DNA of 8,898 nucleotides. Origin: Deltaproteobacteria bacterium (GTDB lineage: Bacteria; Desulfobacterota; Desulfobaccia; Desulfobaccales; 0-14-0-80-60-11). The notes under the pieces are model-generated. The model was not told the DNA's origin, did no database searches, and was given only the letters and a program-made list of their open reading frames with translations. Position 1 is the first letter of the stretch. The number at the start of each line of letters is the position of its first letter. The stretch covers positions 1 to 8,898 of the forward strand of contig JAMCQY010000054.1 of assembly GCA_023381945.1 (NCBI GenBank), written 5' to 3'. This document shows positions 1 to 6,109 of this stretch, one piece after another. A program made the position numbers and the translations under genes.

Positions 1-160
1 GATGGAGCGGATGTATCAGATGACGTATGGGGGAGAGGACCCGATTGCCAGCGATGAGTCCCGGGAACTCTTTGAATTGGGGCTGGTGGAGGAAGTGCAG
101 TGGGTGAATTGGGAAACCTACTGCAGCAACGTCATAAATCGCATCTTCGAAGGGGAGTAG
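1..160 (+). CDS. 3' end of an unidentified protein gene (partial)
   Basis: The reading frame is open from the left edge and ends at TAG 158-160, giving the last ~52 residues of a protein. The tail is acidic and hydrophilic, with two Trp near its end (motif VQWVNWETY) and the terminus NRIFEGE. There is a Met at position 2, but no upstream sequence is visible to judge it as a start, so this is most likely the C-terminus of a longer protein. I do not recognise the family. It reads toward the terminator at 266-292, which probably ends its transcript, and it converges with the minus-strand operon that follows. Confidence 0.6.
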   Translation, partial: MERMYQMTYGGEDPIASDESRELFELGLVEEVQWVNWETYCSNVINRIFEGE

Positions 161-265
161 TGAAGATTGGCAGAATCTTAACTGCTGAAAGGAAGTCGAA
201 GAAGGGATTGTTATGCCTTTGAAATATAGTCCGTAGGATGCACTGCGCCTCGCTGAAATGATGTC

Positions 266-292
266 GGGCGGCCACAGGCCGCCCTATTTTTT
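266..292 (+). terminator. Rho-independent terminator
   Basis: A perfect 8-bp GC stem (GGGCGGCC / GGCCGCCC, 266-273 with 277-284) with a 3-nt ACA loop is followed by TATTTTTT. It lies ~105 nt after the stop of the left-edge gene and before the convergent minus-strand operon. The stem sequence is almost identical to the terminator at 6477-6501. On the minus strand there is no T-tract, so it should act on plus-strand transcripts. Confidence 0.88.
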
Positions 293-324
293 ACTGCGGC
301 TTTGCGTCTTGCCGTGAGATTAAT

Positions 325-1245
325 TTATGCCGACCAGACCTGCGGCTGTGATTTAAAGGAGGCGGTCTCCACGGACAGCAATGTCCAGCCGCAGCCGCAG
401 GGGCCCAGTCCGGGGCTGAGGCGGGCCGGGGTTCCCTGGATGGCCTGGGGCTGAGGCCAGGCAGTGGCAGGCAGGGATAAATGAAGAACGTTTTCAGTTT
501 TCGGTTTCCGGTTTTCAGGAAAAATTCCAGCGAAATTATCGCCTTTACTGACCACTGGCCACTGACTACTGGCCCTGGCATTATGTGTGTGACCGTGGAG
601 GCAAAGGACCTGGCGAAAGCGGTGCAACCGGGCGAGGATTTCCGGGCCGTCCAGGGTCCATTGCTGCCAGGGGCGAAAGACCGGGGCCAGGGGGGCGTGG
701 GAGAGGAGCAGAAGGGGAATCTCAGAGTTGAGGCGGTCCAATTCCCGGGCCAGCCAGCCTTGGCCGGCGTCGCCTACCCGGAAAACGGGCTCGCCCGGGC
801 CAGGGTTCCAGGCAGTGTGCATCCCGAGGATTTGTAATTCAGAGAAAGTCCGGGAGAACCAGGGCTTGCCAAAGAGGCGGCGCCAGGGGGCGGAGTGGCC
901 CGGCGGGGCGTCGCCTTCGCCCATAACCATCAGACAGGGAGCGGGAAGATCGGCAAGGATTTCCCGGCCCAGGGCCAGGGCGGCAGGGTTGCCATGATCA
1001 GCCAGGTCGCCGCCGAACAGGACCAGTTGCGGCGCGGGGTTAAGGCTCCGCAGCTCGGCCACCGCCCGAGCCAAGGATTGAGCTTCGGGGCGGCGAGAGT
1101 CGCCGTTCTGTAAGTGGGCGTCCGCCAGGCAGGCCAGGCGCAATCCCGGGGCTGCGGCCCCCTTCCGGGGCCAGCAAAACTGGCCGCCTGCCGCGGCGCC
1201 GGCCAGCCCCAGCCCCAAACATCGCAGAAAATTACGACGGTCCAT
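325..1245 (-). CDS. Tat-exported calcineurin-like metallophosphoesterase with in-frame repeat insertion
   Basis: The protein has 306 residues. The N-terminus has a twin-arginine signal (RRNFLR, residues 3-8) followed by a Gly/Ala/Leu-rich h-region to about residue 21, which suggests folded export to the periplasm. The metallophosphoesterase blocks follow in order: DAH (42-44), GGDLAD (78-83), LSHAPL (His183) and GHTH (218-221). These belong to the family that uses a two-metal centre to hydrolyse phosphomono- or diesters; the substrate cannot be told. The block that is usually GNH[DE] reads GEGD (109-112), so the usual Asn and His ligands are missing. Residues ~226-252 come from a short repeat inserted in frame. 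The ATG at 1245 lies inside the end of the upstream RDD gene (14-bp overlap), so translation is probably coupled. It has no strong Shine-Dalgarno of its own. Family assignment is firm; catalytic activity is doubtful. Confidence 0.88.
   Translation of the reverse strand: MDRRNFLRCLGLGLAGAAAGGQFCWPRKGAAAPGLRLACLADAHLQNGDSRRPEAQSLARAVAELRSLNPAPQLVLFGGDLADHGNPAALALGREILADLPAPCLMVMGEGDAPPGHSAPWRRLFGKPWFSRTFSELQILGMHTAWNPGPGEPVFRVGDAGQGWLARELDRLNSEIPLLLLSHAPLAPVFRPWQQWTLDGPEILARLHRFRQVLCLHGHTHNARASSQWPVVSKGDNFAGIFPENRKPKTENVLHLSLPATAWPQPQAIQGTPARLSPGLGPCGCGWTLLSVETASFKSQPQVWSA
486..576. repeat. Short repeat-rich insert inside the phosphoesterase gene
   Basis: Read on the minus strand, this stretch begins with reiterated CAGT/GTC units (CAGTAGTCAGTGGCCAGT, then GTCAGT) and ends with a run of GAAAACCG/GAAACCG/GAAAACTG units. 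Low-complexity modules of this type recur in intergenic and coding DNA of some bacteria and encode peptides such as QWPVVS and ENRKPKTEN. Here it sits between the GHTH motif and the following core strand (LHLSLP), and adds about 27 residues without breaking the frame. Boundaries are approximate. Whether it is dispersed in this genome cannot be seen from one copy. Confidence 0.6.
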
Positions 1246-1822
1246 AGGAATCCCGTTTTTTAACCACCAGGGTGCCGGCCATCAGGTCGTGCAAGGCCTG
1301 CTTTTTGGCGGTCCAACCAGCCATCATGAAGCCGATACACAGGATGAGGGCGGAGATGATTTTGCCAAAATATCTGCCCGTAGCCCGGGCGAAGGTGATG
1401 GGATCGCCATTGAGGTCGGTAACCTTCAGACCAAGGGCCATCTTACCCAGGGTGGCCTGGAAGCCGGAAGATTCAAAGCCGGCCCAGTAAAGCCAATGAA
1501 TCAGCGTACCGATCGACAACCTTAAACCGAAGGTGGGGCCAAATGGGTTTTTTTGAGACATTGCCGAGCGCAAACCTAGGTTTTGCCCGGAAATATAGCC
1601 CACCGTCGCTTCAACACCCACCACCACAATATATACCAGGGTCTCGTCAATCAGCCAGGCCACGGCACGCAGCCAGAAACCGGCGTAGGACGCCGCGGCC
1701 CTTCGCCTGATTCCGGCTTCATAAGTGCCGGATTCCGGGGCCGTCCCCTTCAGATAATGGCCGCAAGATTGGCAGAAACTATCCGATTCTGCCGCTTCCT
1801 GGCCGCAGGCCGGGCAAAACAT
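1232..1822 (-). CDS. Zinc-ribbon RDD-family membrane protein
   Basis: With the ATG at 1822 the protein has 196 residues. It opens with a four-cysteine zinc ribbon (Cys3, Cys6, Cys17, Cys20: CPAC and CQSC), then a short linker. An RDD membrane domain follows: GFWLRAVAWLIDE at 48-60, where the family's conserved Arg and Asp are R52 and D59. There are about three hydrophobic segments (roughly 53-77, 100-122, 158-176) and the typical ending TLGKMALGLKV... KQALHDLMAGTLVV. RDD proteins are poorly characterised; some are linked to ion transport, and no specific role can be given here. I prefer ATG 1822 because GAGGA sits 7 nt upstream and the protein then begins directly with the ribbon. A TTG at 1843 would add 7 residues. 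It is the first gene of the operon, and its last 14 bp overlap the phosphoesterase start. Confidence 0.85.
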   Translation of the reverse strand: MFCPACGQEAAESDSFCQSCGHYLKGTAPESGTYEAGIRRRAAASYAGFWLRAVAWLIDETLVYIVVVGVEATVGYISGQNLGLRSAMSQKNPFGPTFGLRLSIGTLIHWLYWAGFESSGFQATLGKMALGLKVTDLNGDPITFARATGRYFGKIISALILCIGFMMAGWTAKKQALHDLMAGTLVVKKRDSYGPS

Positions 1823-1888
1823 ATAATTTTCCTCATTGCTCAATAGTTATGTTGGTCAGGGGCGCCCTTCAGTAAGATTTTTCTTATC

Positions 1889-1949
1889 GGTGGCACAGCC
1901 TTTCCAGGTCGTGCCGAAAGCCCGCACAGGCTAGAAAACTTGTGCTACC
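1889..1949. repeat. REP-doublet-like imperfect inverted repeat
   Basis: The two arms of this 61-bp element are imperfect reverse complements. The left arm starts GGTGGCACAGCCTTTCCAG and the right arm, read on the minus strand, starts GGTAGCACAAGTTTTCTAG; the centre is near 1919. Each arm can also fold on itself (GGCAC...GTGCC in the left arm; GCACA...TGTGC in the right). A pair of inverted palindromic units is the layout of REP doublets/REPINs. No transposase is present in the window. Copy number elsewhere cannot be judged. Confidence 0.6.
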
Positions 1950-1984
1950 AGAGATTACCAAGCCGCGGTCAACAGTGCTCCGCG

Positions 1985-1998
1985 CAGGCTGAAGCCTG
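1985..1998. repeat. Short palindrome CAGGCT-GA-AGCCTG
   Basis: A perfect 6-bp inverted repeat with a 2-nt spacer lies 35 bp after the REP-like doublet. Similar AGGCTGAAGCCT palindromes are common as dispersed intergenic repeats in bacteria. It has no T-tract, so it is not a terminator. Confidence 0.45.
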
Positions 1999-2096
1999 AG
2001 GCTACATTAAATACTTCCGGACTTATGGGGAATGATCAGCCTAAAGGGGAGGTGATTAGAGGCCTTTGACCCTCGGATTAAATTTACGCCTATTAC

Positions 2097-2146
2097 GGAG
2101 AACAACCGCCCCCGGCTGTTCTTTGCAGGCGGGGCGCCTGCTCTCC
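2097..2146. repeat. Double-hairpin intergenic repeat unit
   Basis: Two stem-loops lie side by side. The first pairs AGAACA (2099-2104) with TGTTCT (2117-2122), with an inner CCG/CGG. The second pairs GCAGGC (2125-2130) with GCCTGC (2136-2141) around a GGGGC loop. An outer GGAGA/TCTCC pairing (2097-2101 with 2142-2146) can close both and partly competes with the first stem. No poly-T follows. The AGGCGGGGCGCCTG core resembles dispersed palindromic repeats more than a regulatory RNA. Confidence 0.5.
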
Positions 2147-2400
2147 ATTTGTCCTCCCCAACCCTCAGGTATTAAAAGCAATGAGTAACCATAAAATTAT
2201 TCCCGCGCTCGGAAGACCATTGGATCCATTATTACCATGATCGGAGAACCGGGGCAAAACCTATCTTAACCGAAATGGGATGGGCGAATAATCTCTTTTC
2301 CTGATTCACAGGCGATTTCCAGGAAGCGGGGAGGATTTACGCTCTTTGGATTGCCGATGATTTTTAGGCTTAAAGGTTTTGAGCTAAAGCGATTGCCAAA
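2147..2400. other. Intergenic stretch with no recognisable feature
   Basis: I see no reading frame with coding character, no convincing promoter, no strong hairpin and no repeat in this stretch on either strand. It belongs to the ~0.9 kb gap between the minus-strand RDD operon and the two-component operon, which are divergently transcribed. Confidence 0.5.
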
Positions 2401-2555
2401 AAGGAACATAGCAAGCTATGTCCTTGCATAAGGAAACTATTTTTGGAAATAGCTACCAATCCAGGCCATTGTTGCCGGGCTGAGGGAGACCTGGAGGGAA
2501 TTGCGACGACTGAGAAGAGCTTCAGATTCAAACTCAGGAATACCCGTAGCTATTT
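2401..2555 (+). other. Foldable intergenic segment with competing pairings
   Basis: Stem A pairs AAGG-ACATAGC (2401-2412, one bulged A) with GCTATGT-CCTT (2415-2425), a stem of about 11 bp. Stem B pairs CTATTT (2437-2442) with AAATAG (2447-2452). A perfect 10-bp long-range inverted repeat pairs AAATAGCTAC (2447-2456) with GTAGCTATTT (2546-2555) and is mutually exclusive with stem B. A T-rich stretch follows the last arm. This could be a small RNA or only a relic of repeats. No promoter for it was found, and it lies upstream of the promoter at 2582-2610, so it is not in that promoter's leader. Confidence 0.35.
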
Positions 2556-2581
2556 TTATCCATTATTTTGTTAACCATAAG

Positions 2582-2610
2582 TTGACACTGAAATCTATAT
2601 GCCCTAAAAT
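2582..2610 (+). promoter_or_regulatory. Sigma70-type promoter for the two-component operon
   Basis: A perfect -35 box TTGACA (2582-2587), a 17-bp spacer and TAAAAT (2605-2610, five of six consensus bases) are preceded by an AT-rich stretch like an UP element. The predicted transcript starts near 2617 and gives a ~165-nt leader to the ATG at 2783. A second, weaker TATAAT at 2657-2662 lacks a good -35. Confidence 0.7.
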
Positions 2611-2782
2611 AACTCAGGTGTGGGGATTCAGGTTTTATTAACTATTTGTAAATATCTATAATAATTGCTAAAATTAAGCAGTCAACCGCCAAACTAAGAG
2701 TCTAAAAATTACTTCTCAAGGCAGCCAGGACAAAGGAAATAAACCGGGGTCATAGATCTTGCCTCCGCCCTTGGAGTCCTCC

Positions 2783-3298
2783 ATGAAAACCTTAAATTAT
2801 TCCCGCCCATCCCCGCCATACCCGAGCTTGCCATTGGTGTCCGCCGGCGCTGGCAACAAGTCTAACCCTGGCGCACAGAGGAGAAAAACCGGAAGCCGCC
2901 AGCCCAAACCAATGGGTCAACGCGGCCACCGCATTCTCGTCATCGATGACGATCCCTCCAGTCTAGAGCTTTTTAGTTGCCTTCTCGAAGACTCCGGCTA
3001 TATTTTGCTGCTATCCAGTAATGGGGCGGAAGGACTGGCCATCGCGCGCTTCCAGCGCCCCGCCCTCATCATCTGTGACATTAGGCTCCCCAAATTGAGT
3101 GGCGAGGAAATAGTCCATTATCTCAAGGCCGATCCGGTTCTGCGGTGGACCCCCGTCGTGGCGGTGACCGCCTTCGGCACGGAGCGCGAACGCGAGCACT
3201 ATCTTGCCAAGGGTTTTGACGGCTATCTCACCAAGCCCATCGAGCCCGGGTTGTTTGTGGGACAGATCGCGAATATCTTGAATCAGGTCAGGCACTAG
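2783..3298 (+). CDS. Single-domain response regulator (REC) with basic N-terminal extension
   Basis: The protein has 171 residues. After a ~48-residue Pro/Ser/Lys/Arg-rich, probably disordered leader comes one receiver domain: acidic pocket DDD (55-57), phospho-acceptor Asp99 (IICDIRLP), Thr129 (VAVTAFG) and Lys151 (YLTKP). All residues needed for phosphorylation are present and there is no output domain, so it would act through protein contact as a CheY-like relay or stand-alone regulator. I chose ATG 2783 because GGAG lies 6 nt upstream. A TTG at 2759 adds 8 residues; an ATG at 2912 would remove the extension but has no good ribosome site. It lies ~21 nt before the kinase gene and surely shares its transcript, which makes that kinase the likely partner. 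Confidence 0.9.
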   Translation: MKTLNYSRPSPPYPSLPLVSAGAGNKSNPGAQRRKTGSRQPKPMGQRGHRILVIDDDPSSLELFSCLLEDSGYILLLSSNGAEGLAIARFQRPALIICDIRLPKLSGEEIVHYLKADPVLRWTPVVAVTAFGTEREREHYLAKGFDGYLTKPIEPGLFVGQIANILNQVRH

Positions 3299-3319
3299 AA
3301 GTATCCTGCTCACTTTTTG

Positions 3320-5584
3320 ATGAAAGCTGAGATGAAAAAACGCAGTATGGGTAAAGCCACTATACTGGTCGTTGAGGATCGCGAACCCGACCGCGAAATG
3401 CTGACCGACTTACTGGAGCACGCCCAGTATCGGGTGCTGGAGGCGACTGACGGCTTGCAGGCCTTGGAAATGACCCGGTCCGAACATCCAGACCTGGTGA
3501 TTTCCGATATGCTGCTGCCCAAAATGGATGGCTACCAGCTAGTCCGGCAGTTGCGCGCCGACCCTGTCGTATCGGGCACCAGTGTAATCTTCTATACCGC
3601 GGCATTCAATGAGCATGAGGCTTTGGACCTGGCTCGCGAAATCGGTGTCGATCGTATCCTCTCCAAACCCTTGGATCCGGAAAAAATCCTGGAGAATGTG
3701 GCGGAGGTCCTGAGAAGCCAGAGCGTTCAACCGGTTTCTCCGATAGCCGCCTCCTTCGAACAGAAGCATCTGCAACTGCTGGTAGACAAGCTCATCGCTC
3801 AGGTTAAGTCCTTGCAACAGAGTGAGGACCACCTGCAGAGGAAAAACCAGATATTGCTGGCGGTCAACCGGATAATTCACGAAGCCCTAACCCCTGAAAC
3901 CCTAGAAAAACTTGGAGAAACCTGTCTGGGCGTGGCGGAGGAGTTGACCGGGAGCAAGTTCGGCTTCATCGGCGAACTCAACCAAGATGGTAAGCTAGAT
4001 ACTACCGCTATCAGCTATCTCGGCTGGGAGGTCTGCAAAATTCCCGGCAGCGAAACCTTGGTTTTGCCCAAAAACCTCCATGTTCACGGGATCTACGGCA
4101 TCTGCCTCCGGGAAGGACGGTCGGAAATCGTCAACGACCCGGCTACCCATCCTGGCCGCATCGGCGTACCGGATGGGCATCCGCCCATCACGTCTTTCCT
4201 CGGGGTGCCATTGACCCATGCCGGTAAAGCCATTGGCCTGATCGGCCTGGGAAATAAGGAAGGGGGCTTTACAGAAGCCGATCGTGAGGCAGTGGAGGCC
4301 CTGGCCCCGGCTATAGTGGAAGCCTTAGTGCGCAAACGGACGGAAGAGGCCCTCAGAGAGAGCGAGGAGCGATTTCGCTTATTAATAGCCGGAGTCAAGG
4401 ACTATGCCATCTTCATGCTCGACTCCGAAGGCCGCGTGGTGAGTTGGAATGTTGGCGCCCAAAGGATCAAAGGCTGGAACGCCGAAGAAATGATTGGGCA
4501 GCATTTCTCACGGTTTTATACCAGCGAAGAAGTGGCTGCCGGACAACCGCAGCACGGCTTGGAAATGGCGATGGCCCAGGGCTGTTACGAAACAGAAGGC
4601 TGGCGAGTGCGCAAAGATGGTTCGCCGTTTTGGGCCCATATCACTATCACCGCCCTGTATGATGACCAACAGCGTTTGCGGGGCTTTGCCAAGGTAACGC
4701 GTGACATTACCGACCGCAAAAGGTCAGAAGACGAAAGGCAGAAGTTTTTGGCAGAGCAACAGGCCCTCGCCGAGGAATTGACCGCAACTAATGAAGAACT
4801 CGCCACTCAGGCGGAGGAACTTACCCTCCAAAAGGAGGAACTGGAGAGACTGAACGAAAGCCTCAGGGCGGAGCGGCAACTCCTGGAGATGGCCAACGAG
4901 GAACTGGAGTCATTCTCTTATTCCGTGTCCCACGACCTCAAGACGCCGATCCGGGCCATCGAAGGGTTTTCCAGAATGCTGATGACGGAGCACGCCGGTA
5001 AACTCGATGCCGAGGCCCACAGGCTGCTTCAGGTCATCACTACTAACACTAAACTCATGCATCATTTTATCGACGATCTGCTGGCCCTGTCCCGTCTGGG
5101 ACGGTGGCAGTTAAGAAAGTCTGTCGTTAATCTGAATTCCATGGCCAGGCAGGTTTTTGAACAGTTCCGGGCCCAGGAGCCGGAGAGGAACTTGCAGTTA
5201 ATATTGAAAGACCTGCCTCCGGGTTTGGGCGATCAATCCTTGCTCTATCAGGTCATGCAGAATTTGTTAGGAAACGCCGTCAAGTTTACCGGTTCCAGGG
5301 AGAAGGGGATCATCGAATTGGGTGGACGGACCGGAGACAAGGAGAACATTTACTACGTCAAGGACAATGGCGTGGGGTTTGATGAGCGTTACGTCACCAA
5401 TCTGTTCCGCCCCTTCCAGCGGCTGCATATATGTGCGGAATTCGAAGGCACCGGCATCGGCCTGGCCATAGTCAAGCGCATTATTCAGAGGCATAGCGGC
5501 CGCGTTTGGGCCGAAGGGAAAATGAATGAGGGCGCGACCTTCTACTTTACTCTGCCCTTTAGTAATGAGGAGGGTGGACGTTAA
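3320..5584 (+). CDS. Soluble hybrid sensor histidine kinase (REC-GAF-PAS-HisKA-HATPase)
   Basis: The protein has ~754 residues. An N-terminal receiver domain spans ~13-127 (VVED pocket, phospho-Asp63 in VISDMLLPKMDG, Lys in LSKPLD). A short helix leads to a GAF domain (~190-337, ending GVPLTHAGKAIGLIGLGNK). A PAS domain with its C-terminal cap follows (~348-467, RFRLLI to RDITDRKRSE), then a Glu/Leu-rich coiled coil (~470-525). Last come HisKA with His538 (SVSHDLKTP) and a HATPase domain (N-box NLLGNAVKF around Asn652, DNGVGFD, GTGIGLAIVK). It has no membrane segment, so it should sense an internal signal or receive phosphate through its own receiver. The C-terminus resembles phytochrome-type kinases, but I see no chromophore-binding signature in the GAF domain; the ligand is unknown. 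The start is uncertain: TTG 3317, ATG 3320, 3332 and 3347 are all in frame and none has a strong Shine-Dalgarno. Confidence 0.92.
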   Translation: MKAEMKKRSMGKATILVVEDREPDREMLTDLLEHAQYRVLEATDGLQALEMTRSEHPDLVISDMLLPKMDGYQLVRQLRADPVVSGTSVIFYTAAFNEHEALDLAREIGVDRILSKPLDPEKILENVAEVLRSQSVQPVSPIAASFEQKHLQLLVDKLIAQVKSLQQSEDHLQRKNQILLAVNRIIHEALTPETLEKLGETCLGVAEELTGSKFGFIGELNQDGKLDTTAISYLGWEVCKIPGSETLVLPKNLHVHGIYGICLREGRSEIVNDPATHPGRIGVPDGHPPITSFLGVPLTHAGKAIGLIGLGNKEGGFTEADREAVEALAPAIVEALVRKRTEEALRESEERFRLLIAGVKDYAIFMLDSEGRVVSWNVGAQRIKGWNAEEMIGQHFSRFYTSEEVAAGQPQHGLEMAMAQGCYETEGWRVRKDGSPFWAHITITALYDDQQRLRGFAKVTRDITDRKRSEDERQKFLAEQQALAEELTATNEELATQAEELTLQKEELERLNESLRAERQLLEMANEELESFSYSVSHDLKTPIRAIEGFSRMLMTEHAGKLDAEAHRLLQVITTNTKLMHHFIDDLLALSRLGRWQLRKSVVNLNSMARQVFEQFRAQEPERNLQLILKDLPPGLGDQSLLYQVMQNLLGNAVKFTGSREKGIIELGGRTGDKENIYYVKDNGVGFDERYVTNLFRPFQRLHICAEFEGTGIGLAIVKRIIQRHSGRVWAEGKMNEGATFYFTLPFSNEEGGR

Positions 5585-5592
5585 GCCGGAAC

Positions 5593-5696
5593 GAGCCTAT
5601 TCATCTTGAAGTGCAAGAAATTTCAGGTTATGCTTACGTAATGCAAGCTGTTTTGGCAGCGGGAGCCGACTCCCAAAACCCTCCGAACTGCTTTTA
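5593..5696 (+). pseudogene. Decayed duplicate of the 5' end of mfd (left direct repeat)
   Basis: By hand alignment, 77 of 88 bases at 5593-5680 match 8522-8609, and weaker similarity continues with a 1-nt gap to about 5696/8625. The matching sequence at 8522 contains the upstream edge and first codons of mfd. Here the same frame (ATG 5641) reads MQAVLAAGADSQ and then shifts to a TAA at 5694-5696, so it is a truncated copy. It also contains a hairpin GGGAG-CCGA-CTCCC (5661-5674). The right copy has GGGAA-GCGA-TTCCC, a paired change that keeps the stem. Confidence 0.65.
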
Positions 5697-5702
5697 ATCG
5701 AG

Positions 5703-5761
5703 ACCGCATTCTTTGAATTTTAATTCCTGATCCGGAATGGGGCCTGAACCAATAATGCGGT
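5703..5761. repeat. 8-bp inverted repeat enclosing a hairpin
   Basis: ACCGCATT (5703-5710) and AATGCGGT (5754-5761) are perfect reverse complements 43 bp apart. Between them ATTCC (5723-5727) pairs with GGAAT (5734-5738). It starts directly after the truncated mfd copy. No T-tract follows, so it is not an intrinsic terminator. It could be a structured RNA segment or a remnant of an inserted element. Confidence 0.4.
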
Positions 5762-5863
5762 GCGCCCAGAATAATTTCCTAATTTAGATTTTAATTGAAC
5801 TACGATATTGAGTGTCTGGGTTCAAAAGGACTTCTAGAGAATGCGGACATTTATTTTAATTAG

Positions 5864-5892
5864 TTGACAAGTGGGAGATTTTCACGTAACTT
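5864..5892 (+). promoter_or_regulatory. Candidate promoter for RRM gene 1 and its leader
   Basis: A perfect TTGACA (5864-5869) is preceded by an AT-rich tract (ATTTATTTTAATTAG). With a 17-bp spacer it gives TAACTT (5887-5892), a weak -10 box with three consensus bases. Transcription would begin near 5899 and meet the terminator at 5948-5987 before reaching the RRM start at 6119. Treat it as a candidate. Confidence 0.4.
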
Positions 5893-5920
5893 ACCACAAG
5901 TTTAGCATGTCAGACTGAGA

Positions 5921-5987
5921 GCCGGGGGCCACGAGTCCTGGACAATGATCGGACGGGTTGCTAAGTCTTCCCGGCCGATTTTTTTTT
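5921..5987 (+). terminator. Intrinsic terminator with competing anti-terminator pairing in the RRM1 leader
   Basis: The terminator stem pairs ATCGG (5948-5952) with CCGAT (5975-5979) and CGGG (5954-5957) with CCCG (5970-5973), with one A/G mismatch. It is followed by nine T residues (5979-5987). Upstream, GCCGGG (5921-5926) is perfectly complementary to CCCGGC (5970-5975), which includes the 3' half of the terminator, so the two pairings exclude each other. That layout fits a transcription attenuator controlling the RRM gene 132 bp downstream. Alternatively, promoter 5864 and this terminator define a ~90-nt small RNA. I do not recognise a known riboswitch class. Confidence 0.6.
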
Positions 5988-5998
5988 GACTGACTGCT

Positions 5999-6109
5999 GT
6001 GCCCCTGCTTTTTTGGCAAGAATATCTGAAAGGCCTTACATTGGAGGTGCAAGAACTTAGATTGGGCGAAATGGACCTGGTCGCGTTAGGCCTTAAAGCA
6101 GATTCATAA
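5999..6109 (+). CDS. Possible small ORF coupled to RRM gene 1
   Basis: This is an open frame of 36 codons from GTG 5999 to TAA 6107-6109. Its stop overlaps the AAGGAG ribosome site (6108-6113) of the RRM gene, an arrangement suited to translational coupling. The peptide is Leu/Glu-rich (LLFWQEYLKG, then LEVQELRLGE) and ends LGLKADS. No start has a good Shine-Dalgarno: GTG 5999, GTG 6047 and ATG 6071 are all possible. It lies just after the leader terminator. The frame may be open by chance, and I know no homologue. Confidence 0.22.
   Translation: MPLLFWQEYLKGLTLEVQELRLGEMDLVALGLKADS

Noticed and set aside
481..837. Plus-strand open frame opposite the phosphoesterase gene
   Set aside because: It lies antisense to a gene with clear family motifs and has no domain or ribosome site of its own; its N-terminus only translates the repeat tract.
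2091..2160. Double hairpin considered as riboswitch or terminator
   Set aside because: No T-tract follows, no known aptamer motif is present, the neighbouring gene is ~600 bp away, and the GC-rich palindromes look like dispersed repeats.
2657..2662. Perfect TATAAT as an alternative promoter for the two-component operon
   Set aside because: No acceptable -35 box lies 16-18 bp upstream; the TTGACA-17-TAAAAT promoter at 2582 is far better.
2193..2806. 13-nt match AAATTATTCCCGC near 2194 and 2794
   Set aside because: A single match of this length is expected by chance in a window of this size, and nothing around it is conserved.
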